From CALJIC01 sp039805565 (GTDB lineage Bacteria; Chloroflexota; Chloroflexia; Chloroflexales; Roseiflexaceae), in the NCBI GenBank assembly GCA_039805565.1, contig JBDLTZ010000261.1:1-11894 (forward strand): a DNA stretch of 11,894 nt. The letters are read 5' to 3'. Both the position numbers and the translations under genes were made by a program. The notes below the pieces were generated by a model. That model did no database searches, was not told the DNA's origin, and saw nothing but the letters and a program-made list of their open reading frames with translations. Below, one piece after another: positions 6,825 through 11,894 of the stretch (the stretch's first letter is position 1; every line of letters starts with the position of its first letter).

Positions 6825-7784
6825 CTACCCTCTGTGCTGGTCGTCGGTCATCGGTCGTCGGTCGTCGGCCCCGTGCGCCCACGCGGCCACCCGCGCCTCG
6901 AGGTCGCCGCCAGTGCGCCCCTCGAGGTTGCGGCGGTAGAGCAGCGCCATCCAGATCGGCAGCGGTGGCATCACCACCACCAGGCCGACCAGCCAGGCGC
7001 TGGCCGAGATCGCCTGGGCCACGGGGGACTCCGCGCCGAGCGCCAGCGCCACCGGCAGCGGCACCAGCAGCCCGACCGCGAGCATGACGGTGAGCCCCAC
7101 GGCGGCCACCAGCACGGCGCTGAGGCCCCAGGCCACGAGGTTGCGCCAGAAGCGGTAGCCGATCAGCGCGAAGCTGCGCGTGATCGCGTCGCCGAACGAT
7201 AGCCGCTCCTGCACCCATGGCTGGAGCGCGTAGATCAGGCTGCTGTAGCTTGCCCCGCCCACCACGAGTGCGAAGAGGTAGACGCCGCCGAAAATCACGC
7301 CGAACAGCACAAGTCCGGCCGCGCTCAGAGCTGACTCGCCCCCAGCAGAGCCGAGCACGCCAACGAAGGCGAAGCCGAAGAACCACAGCGGGCAGATGCA
7401 GGCGAAGCTGACGGCAGAGGAGACGAACTGCATGACGAGCGAGTAGATGATGCTGAAGCACCCCATGCTCGCCGCGCGCCCCGGCGCGATCGCCAGCGCC
7501 TCACGCACGCGCACCGGCCGCCCCTCGATCGCGGCCACGGCGGCGCGCGAGAGCCCTCCTACCAGGTAGATCAGCAGCGGCGTCAGGATCACCACGACGG
7601 CCAGCGCCAGCAGCGTGACCTGGAGCTCGTCGAGCCAGGGCGCGGCGGCAACAAGGAGCCCGCTAGCAACGGCCACCGGCACGAACCAGCAGGCGGCCAC
7701 CAGCACGAAGCTGACGAAGTTGCGCCGGTAGAGGCTCAGCCCGTCGTCAAGCAGACTCAGGATCGGTTGGAGGCGCTCGGGCAT
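6825..7784 (-). CDS. Multi-pass membrane protein of the MoxR/DUF58 operon
   Basis: A 319-aa hydrophobic protein with about six membrane segments (near 24-48, 56-78, 108-130, 133-175, 216-250, 261-283). The cytoplasmic-looking end reads L-L-Y-R-R-N-L-E-G-R-T-G-G-D-L-E. Both the layout and this end resemble families labelled 'glycerophosphoryl diester phosphodiesterase membrane domain' or DUF975/YciC-like, which often accompany DUF4129 genes; I cannot name it more exactly. ATG at 7784 is chosen because AAGGA lies 7 nt upstream; the open frame extends to 7862, but that part is a GC-rich repeat. It is the third gene of the operon, 99 bp from the DUF4350 stop and 4 nt before the moxR start. Its last dozen residues (D-D-R-R-P-M-T-D-D-Q) are written by a heptamer array, so the natural C-terminus was probably overwritten by the repeat. 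Confidence 0.85.
   Translation of the reverse strand: MPERLQPILSLLDDGLSLYRRNFVSFVLVAACWFVPVAVASGLLVAAAPWLDELQVTLLALAVVVILTPLLIYLVGGLSRAAVAAIEGRPVRVREALAIAPGRAASMGCFSIIYSLVMQFVSSAVSFACICPLWFFGFAFVGVLGSAGGESALSAAGLVLFGVIFGGVYLFALVVGGASYSSLIYALQPWVQERLSFGDAITRSFALIGYRFWRNLVAWGLSAVLVAAVGLTVMLAVGLLVPLPVALALGAESPVAQAISASAWLVGLVVVMPPLPIWMALLYRRNLEGRTGGDLEARVAAWAHGADDRRPMTDDQHRG
6828..6832 (-). promoter_or_regulatory. Ribosome binding site deciding the TTG start of moxR
   Basis: GAGGG on the minus strand, 7 nt before the TTG at 6820-6818. It lies inside the final codons of the membrane-protein gene, directly before that gene's TAG (6827-6825). Confidence 0.7.
6839..6868. repeat. Heptanucleotide tandem repeat, GGTCRTC x4, inside a coding end
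   Basis: Four units on the plus strand (GGTCGTC, GGTCATC, GGTCGTC, GGTCGTC) plus GG. The array encodes the C-terminal D-D-R-R-P-M-T-D-D of the membrane protein and stops about 6 bp before the moxR ribosome site. A gain or loss of one unit would shift the frame. Confidence 0.9.
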
Positions 7785-7814
7785 ACGACAATCCTTGCTG
7801 GGGAGCTTGTTCTC

Positions 7815-7829
7815 GGGGGCGGCGCCCCC
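7815..7829. repeat. GC-rich hairpin in the DUF4350-membrane protein gap
   Basis: GGGGGC (7815-7820) and GCCCCC (7824-7829) pair around GGC, followed by a C-run at 7833-7837. No T-tract follows in the operon's direction, so it is not a good terminator. It could pause transcription or protect the mRNA end, or be part of a dispersed GC-rich repeat. Confidence 0.4.
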
Positions 7830-7873
7830 AAGCCCCCGCTCCGCGCCGCCGCGCGGCTCCACGGAACGCTCAC

Positions 7874-7901
7874 GACTCGAGACTCACGACTCACGACTCA
7901 C
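7874..7901. repeat. Heptanucleotide tandem repeat, GACTCAC type, spanning a stop codon
   Basis: Four units on the plus strand (GACTCGA, then GACTCAC three times), with a degraded fifth (CGCTCAC) at 7867-7873. Read with the DUF4350 gene the unit is GTGAGTC. It encodes the last residues V-S-R-E-S and the TGA stop itself (7886-7884). Four TGAs occur across the array and cover all three frames. Confidence 0.9.
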
Positions 7902-9044
7902 CGGCTCCGCGTCCGCCTCGGCCACCGCCCGTAGCAGCGCGTCGTCGTCTGGCGGGGCGGTGCGGAGCCGCGCGAGCAGCGTCAGGAGCCGCGCCTCGTC
8001 CACTTCGCGGGCGCGGGCCAACTCGCGCACGAACGCCTCGTCCTCGAGCCTCGGGCTGATGCCGTAGGGCCGCGCGAGGCGCCGCTTGAGCGCGTCGCGG
8101 TAGTGCCCCACGATGTAGGCGCGCTTGCCGCCGCGCTGGAACAGGTTGGCCATGCTCTCGACATACTCGGCGCTGGTGCGGCGCGCGGTCTCCTCGGGCA
8201 GCGCCACCGGCCGCCCGAAGCGCCGTCCGCTCAGCGCGAGGTACGCCGCCGCCACCGCCACCGCGTAGAGTCCGGCCCAGCCCCACGGGGTGCTGAGCAG
8301 GGCGGTGGTGGTGCTGGGCGGCGTGAGGTACCCGTGGTGCACCTCGTCGAACTGCACCCGGCCGCCCGTTGGCACGCGACGCAGCATGTTGAGTGCCAGC
8401 GCGGCGTTGCCCGGCTCCGCCAGCCCCTCGTTGCTGAGCGGCCACGCGCTGGAGCTGACGAAGACGTACCCCTGGCCGTGTCGGATGCCGGCCACGACCA
8501 GCGGCTCGCCTGTCCCGGCGCCACCGACCAGCGGCACCACATCGTCCCTCCGCGGCACGAGAACCCTCCCGGCGCGCGCCACGAGCTCGCCCGTGGGCGG
8601 CTGTGCCAGCACCGGCTGCAGCGGCGCGGCCACGTCGATCATCGCTGTGCTGCCGGAGACCTCGACGTCCACTCTGAGCTCGTCGAGCAGGGCGTTGCGC
8701 GCGCCGAAGGCCGAAGTATCGTCCGCCAGGATCAGCGTGCCGCCGCGCGCCACCCACTCCAGCGTGGCGCGGGCCTCCTCGCGGCTCACCGGCTCGCTGG
8801 GGCTGAGCAGAACCAGAGCATCATCCTCGTCCGACAGCGCAAAGTCGCGGTACTGGAGCCGCTGGGCATCATAGCCCATGGCGCGGGTCCACTCGTACAG
8901 GGCAAGCGCCCCGCCCGGCGCGCTGACGTGCGTCGAGGGCACATCTCCCTGCGCGGGCTCTCCACCGCCGGGCCCGAGCGCGACGAACAGCACCATGGCG
9001 GCCAGCAGCCCCACGAGGAGCACGATGTCGCGGCGGTTCGTCAA
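7884..9044 (-). CDS. DUF4350-domain membrane protein
   Basis: A 386-aa protein. An N-terminal membrane anchor at about 7-24 (D-I-V-L-L-V-G-L-L-A-A-M-V-L-F) leads into an extracytoplasmic DUF4350-type region. It holds P-G-G-A-L-A-L-Y-E-W (43-52), the strand A-L-V-L-L-S-P-S-E-P (76-85) and W-V-A-R-G-G-T-L-I-L-A-D-D (97-109). The family mark F-D-E-V-H-H-G-Y is at 232-239. A second membrane segment at about 254-272 is followed by a basic cytoplasmic tail (H-Y-R-D-A-L-K-R-R-L-A-R-P). The ligand is unknown; the fold resembles glutamine-amidotransferase-like domains but I see no obvious catalytic triad. The start is TTG at 9044-9042, overlapping the DUF4129 stop as TTGA, with an in-frame stop just upstream, so no longer start is possible. 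Translation is probably coupled. The C-terminus and stop codon come from a heptamer repeat. Second gene of the operon. Confidence 0.9.
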   Translation of the reverse strand: MTNRRDIVLLVGLLAAMVLFVALGPGGGEPAQGDVPSTHVSAPGGALALYEWTRAMGYDAQRLQYRDFALSDEDDALVLLSPSEPVSREEARATLEWVARGGTLILADDTSAFGARNALLDELRVDVEVSGSTAMIDVAAPLQPVLAQPPTGELVARAGRVLVPRRDDVVPLVGGAGTGEPLVVAGIRHGQGYVFVSSSAWPLSNEGLAEPGNAALALNMLRRVPTGGRVQFDEVHHGYLTPPSTTTALLSTPWGWAGLYAVAVAAAYLALSGRRFGRPVALPEETARRTSAEYVESMANLFQRGGKRAYIVGHYRDALKRRLARPYGISPRLEDEAFVRELARAREVDEARLLTLLARLRTAPPDDDALLRAVAEADAEPVSRES

Positions 9045-9994
9045 CGCTCACCCCGCAGCTGCTCGACCTGACGCCGGTAGCGCTCAAGCTCCTCGTCGGA
9101 CAGGGCCGCGTGGCCGTACCACACCCGGTCGAACGTCGCGACGATCGGCGCGAGCCGCCCAAACAGCTCGGGGTTGTCGCGCACGTGCTCAAGGTACTCG
9201 CGGTTGGTCAGCGCCCGGTCGTAGCGCAGCTGCCCGCGCTCGTCGAGCCAGAGCAGCGCCGCGAGGTACAGGTAGCGCACGGCCGACCGGCTGTCCCCGG
9301 CGCGGATCGTCTCGCCGGCTTGGTCCAGCGCGGCGCGCGAGGTCAGCCTGGCCTCGTGGTCGTCAGAGCGCTCGCGCGCGCCGGAGACCACGCTGCGCCG
9401 CAGGCCGAGCAGCAGGTACCCGAGGACGCCGAGCAGCAGCAGGCCGCCGACTGCCCCCACCACCCAGGCTGTCGCGTTCCCCGTGGCCGGGGCAGCGTCC
9501 GCCATCGGGCGCAGGATCAGCTCGAGTACGCGCCCGAGCCAGTCGAGGAAGTTGAGCCACCAGCGCGGCGGCTCAGGCGCCGAGCGGTCGAGCGGCGGAC
9601 GGCTCAGGATCTCGCGCAGCCGATCCTGGGCGTCCGCAGGGGCGGCGCCGGGCGGCAGGGCCAGGGCGTCGGCGAGGGCCCCGAGGCGCGCCGCCGCAAG
9701 CCCCATATCCGGGTCGGATCCTGCCAACTCCGCCGCCAGCCAGCGGTTGTCCGCGGGGAGGGTGGACCCATCTGCGAGGCGCACCGCTGTGACCGCCGTG
9801 AGCCGCGCGCCGCTCTCCTCCAGCCCGATGCGGTCCCCCCGCCGCGCCGCAGCCGCCGCCTCGCGCACCCAGGCGGCGTAGGTCGGCAGGTCCGGCGGCC
9901 GCTCCTGGGCCGCGGCCGGAGCTACGAGCGCCAGGGCCAGCGCCAGGGCCAGCGCCGGCCAGAGGCGGGCGAGATGCCGGGAGACGCCGCTCAT
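9041..9994 (-). CDS. DUF4129-domain secreted/membrane protein, first gene of the operon
   Basis: A 317-aa protein. Residues 1-30 form a signal peptide (R-H-L-A-R-L-W-P, then an A-L repeat, cleavage plausible after A-P-A-A-A). An extracytoplasmic helical region follows (about 31-170), then one membrane segment (177-197). A cytoplasmic DUF4129 domain (217-312) holds A-V-R-Y-L-Y-L-A-A-L-L-W-L, L-T-N-R-E-Y and F-D-R-V-W-Y-G, the family signature. DUF4129 domains are often found with transglutaminase-like or MoxR/DUF58 genes; the role is unknown. ATG at 9994 is preferred because the predicted transcript begins near 10026 and GGAAGGA lies 10 nt upstream. The longer start at 10024 would leave almost no leader. 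Its stop overlaps the next start (TTGA), so the two genes are coupled. An intact, family-typical C-terminus argues against truncation. Confidence 0.88.
   Translation of the reverse strand: MSGVSRHLARLWPALALALALALVAPAAAQERPPDLPTYAAWVREAAAAARRGDRIGLEESGARLTAVTAVRLADGSTLPADNRWLAAELAGSDPDMGLAAARLGALADALALPPGAAPADAQDRLREILSRPPLDRSAPEPPRWWLNFLDWLGRVLELILRPMADAAPATGNATAWVVGAVGGLLLLGVLGYLLLGLRRSVVSGARERSDDHEARLTSRAALDQAGETIRAGDSRSAVRYLYLAALLWLDERGQLRYDRALTNREYLEHVRDNPELFGRLAPIVATFDRVWYGHAALSDEELERYRRQVEQLRGER
9927..9956. repeat. 12-bp tandem repeat encoding the signal-peptide core
   Basis: AGCGCCAGGGCC occurs twice and then half again. On the minus strand it encodes the alternating Ala-Leu run of the DUF4129 protein's signal peptide. 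Because 12 is a multiple of three, changes in copy number would lengthen or shorten the hydrophobic core by four residues without a frameshift. Confidence 0.7.
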
Positions 9995-10032
9995 CGATCC
10001 TTCGTCCTTCCGCTGCGGTCTCATCACGGTGC

Positions 10033-10041
10033 ATTATAGCA
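10033..10041 (-). promoter_or_regulatory. Extended -10 promoter of the five-gene operon
   Basis: TGCTATAAT on the minus strand: a perfect TATAAT (10038-10033) with TG in the extended position. No recognisable -35 lies 16-18 bp upstream (that region is C-rich), which is acceptable for extended -10 promoters. Transcription would begin near 10026, about 32 nt before the ATG at 9994. Confidence 0.65.
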
Positions 10042-10388
10042 GCGGCTCGCCACCCCTCCCGCCTGCGGGCCCGAGGACGGGCAGAACATCAGCGTGGGCT
10101 TGTCGCCTCGCGCATCACACTGTGGCGCTTCGCACGTCTCTCCCGGCAGGGCGGGTCCCTCTGTGCATGGGAGACGGGGTGAGGGCATCGCACCGCGGGT
10201 TACGAACTCGCCACGCGCGGCCTGCCACTTCTTAATTCAGCGATGCGGTCTCGCCGCTAGAATGATCACATCGTTCTGCGCGGTGCAAATTATCGAGCTA
10301 CGCCCAGGTCGGGGGAAGCTCCCCACACCGCATCCGTTCTACCCGCACCACTCCTGCCTTGGCGGCGTGATGCGAAAGGAGCATTCCA
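10042..10388. other. Intergenic region with divergent flanks; no gene seen
   Basis: About 350 bp between the operon promoter (reading left) and the 86-aa gene (reading right). Open frames here give arginine- and proline-rich, non-protein-like translations and have no ribosome sites. It holds a partial repeat element (10136-10185). There is also a possible but weak -10 TAGAAT at 10258-10263 for the gene to the right, with no good -35, and a small hairpin GGGG/CCCC at 10312-10324. The ribosome site AAAGGAG (10375-10381) for the 86-aa gene closes the region. Confidence 0.55.
10136..10185. repeat. Partial GGGTGAGGGC-type repeat element
   Basis: GTCTCTCCC (10136-10144) and GGGAGAC (10169-10175) form imperfect inverted arms, followed directly by GGGGTGAGGGC (10176-10185 region). 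The same GGGTGAGGGC block ends the longer element at 10757-10840. It looks like a decayed copy of the same dispersed element. Confidence 0.4.
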
Positions 10389-10649
10389 ATGATGGAACCG
10401 CTCGAGACTGCGGGCAAGACACGCGCGGCGCTTGAGACTGAGACCAATCTCGAGGTATGGCTCTCCGCATGGCCCGAGATGCGCATCGAGCTGGAATCGC
10501 TGCTCGCCCGCTACCTGCAGATCCAGCCCGACTACGACCCCCACTGGCTCGAGTGGGTCATCGCTGAGATGAACGATGCGGTGATGAACATGGAGCACCG
10601 TGCCGCCTGGCTGCGGCGTCACATCGCCGAGCCGCCCACAGACAGGTAG
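10389..10649 (+). CDS. Unrecognised 86-aa acidic/tryptophan-rich protein
   Basis: I do not recognise a family. It begins ATGATG with a strong ribosome site (AAAGGAG, 7 nt upstream), which is the main support for its reality. The translation is protein-like, unlike the overlapping frames: mostly helical, with five tryptophans (W44 to W75 region and two near the N-terminus) and many Glu. Segments such as W-L-S-A-W-P-E-M-R-I-E-L-E-S-L-L-A-R-Y and W-L-E-W-V-I-A-E-M-N-D-A-V have amphipathic helix patterning. No signal peptide, membrane segment or cysteine-based metal site is present. Such small soluble helical proteins can be regulators or partner subunits, but no function is claimed. A heptamer repeat begins 6 bp after its TAG, and the phosphofructokinase gene starts 208 bp downstream in the same direction. 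Confidence 0.75.
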   Translation: MMEPLETAGKTRAALETETNLEVWLSAWPEMRIELESLLARYLQIQPDYDPHWLEWVIAEMNDAVMNMEHRAAWLRRHIAEPPTDR

Positions 10650-10655
10650 CACGGC

Positions 10656-10669
10656 GGCTGAGGGCTGAG
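10656..10669. repeat. Heptanucleotide tandem repeat, GGCTGAG x2
   Basis: Two exact units followed by GCC, starting 6 bp after the stop of the 86-aa gene. The unit differs by one base from the moxR-end array read in its gene's direction (GGCTGAA), and it also holds TGA in the sense direction. Confidence 0.6.
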
Positions 10670-10756
10670 GCCGGCTCTGGGTACGGCTCCTGCTGGCGCA
10701 GAGCGGCCCTGCCCGAGGTTCACGCGGGTAGCTTGGCGGTGCGCCGCGCTTTTCAT

Positions 10757-10840
10757 CCTCACCCCGGCGCTCCGCGCCACTGTTCTCCCCCCGAGGGAGA
10801 GGGGCAGAGCGCGCCCTCGGCGCGGCAAAGCAGGGTGAGG
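10757..10840. repeat. Compound inverted-repeat element upstream of the phosphofructokinase gene
   Basis: Outer arms CCTCACCC (10757-10764) and GGGTGAGG (10833-10840) enclose nested hairpins: GGCGC/GCGCC (10766-10778), CTCCC/GGGAG around CCCGA (10786-10799 region) and a GC-rich one at 10811-10824. This has the look of a non-coding dispersed palindromic element (REP- or MITE-like). It ends 17 bp before the phosphofructokinase start, so it would lie in that gene's leader or carry its promoter. Confidence 0.6.
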
Positions 10841-10857
10841 GCGAAAGAGAGGGACCC

Positions 10858-11894
10858 ATGCGTATCGGTATCCTTACCGGCGGCGGCGACGTCCCTGGCC
10901 TCAACCCCTGTATCAAGGCGGTGGTGAACCGCGCCGAGGACGCCGGCATCGAGGTCGTGGGCATCCGCCGCGGCTGGGGCGGACTCCTGAACTACAACCT
11001 CGATGACCCCAGCAGCGCCAAAGAGTGGGTCGAGCCGCTCACCAAGGCCAGCGTCCGCACAATCGACCGCTACGGCGGCACGCACCTCCACACCTCGCGC
11101 ACCAACCCCGCCAAGGTCCGCGAGAAGGCCATGCCGGTGTTCCTCCAGGGCCGCTTCGCCTTGTCCGGTGAGAAGCAGGCCGCCGACTGCACGCCGCACG
11201 TGCTCAAGGTGCTGGAGAAGCTGGAGATCGACACCCTCATCCCGATCGGTGGCGACGACACCCTCTCCTACGCCGTCCGCATGCACAAGGAGGGCGTCCG
11301 CGTCATCACCATCCCGAAGACGATGGACAACGACGTCTTCGGCACCGACTACTGCATCGGCTTCTCCACCGCCGTCACCCGCAGTGTGGACTTCATCAAC
11401 TCGCTCCGCACGCCCACCGGCTCGCACGAGCGCATCGCGGTGATCGAGCTCTTCGGGCGGAACTCCGGCGAGACGGCTCTGATCTCGGCCTACCTCGCCG
11501 ACGTCGACCGCGCCCTGATCTCCGAGATCCCCTTTGATGTCGAGAGGCTCGGGCACATGCTGGTGGCCGACCGTGCGCGCAACCCGAGCAGCTACGCGAT
11601 CTGCGTGATCTCCGAGGGTGCGTCGATGCTGGGCGGCCAGGTGGTGGAGTACGGCCAGGAGGACGCCTATGGCCACAAGAAGCTCGGCGGCATCGGCATG
11701 ATCGCCGGCGAGGCGATCAAGAAGATCACCGGCGTGGACATCGTCCACCAGCAGCTCGCCTACCTGATGCGGGCCGGCGCGCCGGACTCGCTCGACCGGA
11801 TGGTGGCGATCAGCTACGGGAACCTGGCGGTGGACCAGCTGCTGCAGGGGCACAGCGGGCGCATGGTGGCGCTGCAGAGCGGGCAGTACACCAC
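10858..11894 (+). CDS. 6-phosphofructokinase, probably pyrophosphate-dependent (3' end cut by window)
   Basis: 345 codons are visible and the frame is open at the window end. It is a PfkA-superfamily enzyme: M-R-I-G-I-L-T-G-G-G-D-V-P-G-L-N at the start, G-G-D-D-T (131-135), P-K-T-M-D-N-D (153-159, D157 being the catalytic base) and F-G-R-N-S-G (199-204). It phosphorylates fructose 6-phosphate to the 1,6-bisphosphate in glycolysis. Two positions indicate the donor: Asp134 replaces the Gly of ATP enzymes (E. coli 104), and Lys154 replaces the Gly at E. coli 124. In characterised families this Asp/Lys pair marks pyrophosphate-dependent, usually reversible enzymes. Donor specificity is therefore inferred, not shown. 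ATG at 10858 is preceded by AGAGGGA, 3-4 nt upstream (somewhat close), and homology starts at residue 1. No clear promoter was seen; the upstream repeat element may hold it. Confidence 0.93.
   Translation, partial: MRIGILTGGGDVPGLNPCIKAVVNRAEDAGIEVVGIRRGWGGLLNYNLDDPSSAKEWVEPLTKASVRTIDRYGGTHLHTSRTNPAKVREKAMPVFLQGRFALSGEKQAADCTPHVLKVLEKLEIDTLIPIGGDDTLSYAVRMHKEGVRVITIPKTMDNDVFGTDYCIGFSTAVTRSVDFINSLRTPTGSHERIAVIELFGRNSGETALISAYLADVDRALISEIPFDVERLGHMLVADRARNPSSYAICVISEGASMLGGQVVEYGQEDAYGHKKLGGIGMIAGEAIKKITGVDIVHQQLAYLMRAGAPDSLDRMVAISYGNLAVDQLLQGHSGRMVALQSGQYT

Noticed and set aside
7815..7837. Intrinsic terminator within the operon
   Set aside because: The hairpin is short and has no T-run in the operon's direction; the genes on both sides belong to the same functional set.
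7785..7862. N-terminal extension of the membrane protein to base 7862
   Set aside because: It is encoded by a GC-rich repeat (glycine/alanine/arginine-rich) and the ATG at 7784 has a proper ribosome site.
8103..10039. Plus-strand open frames of over 300 codons across the DUF4350 and DUF4129 genes
   Set aside because: Antisense shadows of family-matched genes; no ribosome sites or recognisable domains.
10094..10435. A 113-codon open frame in the intergenic region
   Set aside because: No ribosome site, unlike-protein composition, and it overlaps the well-supported start of the 86-aa gene.
10290..11853. Minus-strand open frames over the 86-aa and phosphofructokinase genes
   Set aside because: Opposite a clear phosphofructokinase; composition is antisense-like (aspartate/valine/histidine-rich).

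Overview
The window looks like chromosomal DNA from a high-GC bacterium. The best guess is Chloroflexota (class Chloroflexia). This is inferred from the DUF4129/DUF4350/MoxR/DUF58 gene set, frequent GTG and TTG starts, tRNA genes with encoded CCA, consensus sigma-70-type promoters, and seven-base tandem repeats at gene ends. No 16S rRNA or other phylogenetic marker is present, so the assignment is tentative. I see no transposase, integrase, CRISPR array, rRNA or plasmid function.

Layout. (1) 3-599 (+): the 3' end of a gene cut by the window edge, probably the C-terminus of a GH43-like glycosidase with an appended beta-trefoil-like domain. (2) 613-2104 (+): an extended -10 promoter, a leader of about 145 nt with a hairpin, then two vicinal-oxygen-chelate (VOC, glyoxalase-fold) genes in tandem. 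(3) 2112-2807 (-): a hemolysin III/PAQR-like membrane protein converging on the VOC pair. (4) 2919-4457: two tRNA-Val(CAC) genes on the minus strand, 76/77 identical. Each has its own promoter and terminator hairpin. Between them, on the plus strand, lies one isopenicillin-N-synthase-like 2-oxoglutarate/Fe(II) oxygenase gene with a near-consensus promoter. (5) 4474-10041 (-): a five-gene operon read right to left: DUF4129 protein, DUF4350 protein, multi-pass membrane protein, MoxR AAA+ ATPase, DUF58 (vWA-like) protein. A TGCTATAAT extended -10 element sits at its head, and two junctions are translationally coupled. (6) 10042-10388: a non-coding stretch with a partial repeat element. (7) 10389-10649 (+): an unrecognised 86-aa protein. 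(8) 10858-11894 (+): phosphofructokinase, cut by the window end, with the residue pair expected of pyrophosphate-dependent enzymes.

How the genes fit together. The five-gene operon resembles MoxR/DUF58 clusters, in which an AAA+ chaperone-like ATPase is paired with a vWA-like partner and membrane-anchored proteins. An envelope-associated maturation or stress role is plausible but unproven. Two flanking genes are probably metabolic (phosphofructokinase, GH43-like protein) and not functionally tied to it.

The most unusual feature is a set of heptanucleotide tandem repeats at the 3' ends of four genes: after moxR, inside the last codons of the membrane protein, across the stop codon of the DUF4350 gene, and just after the 86-aa gene. 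Seven is one more than a multiple of three and several repeat units contain TGA in the sense direction. They can therefore place stops in all frames, and one of them could alter coupling to moxR if its copy number changes.
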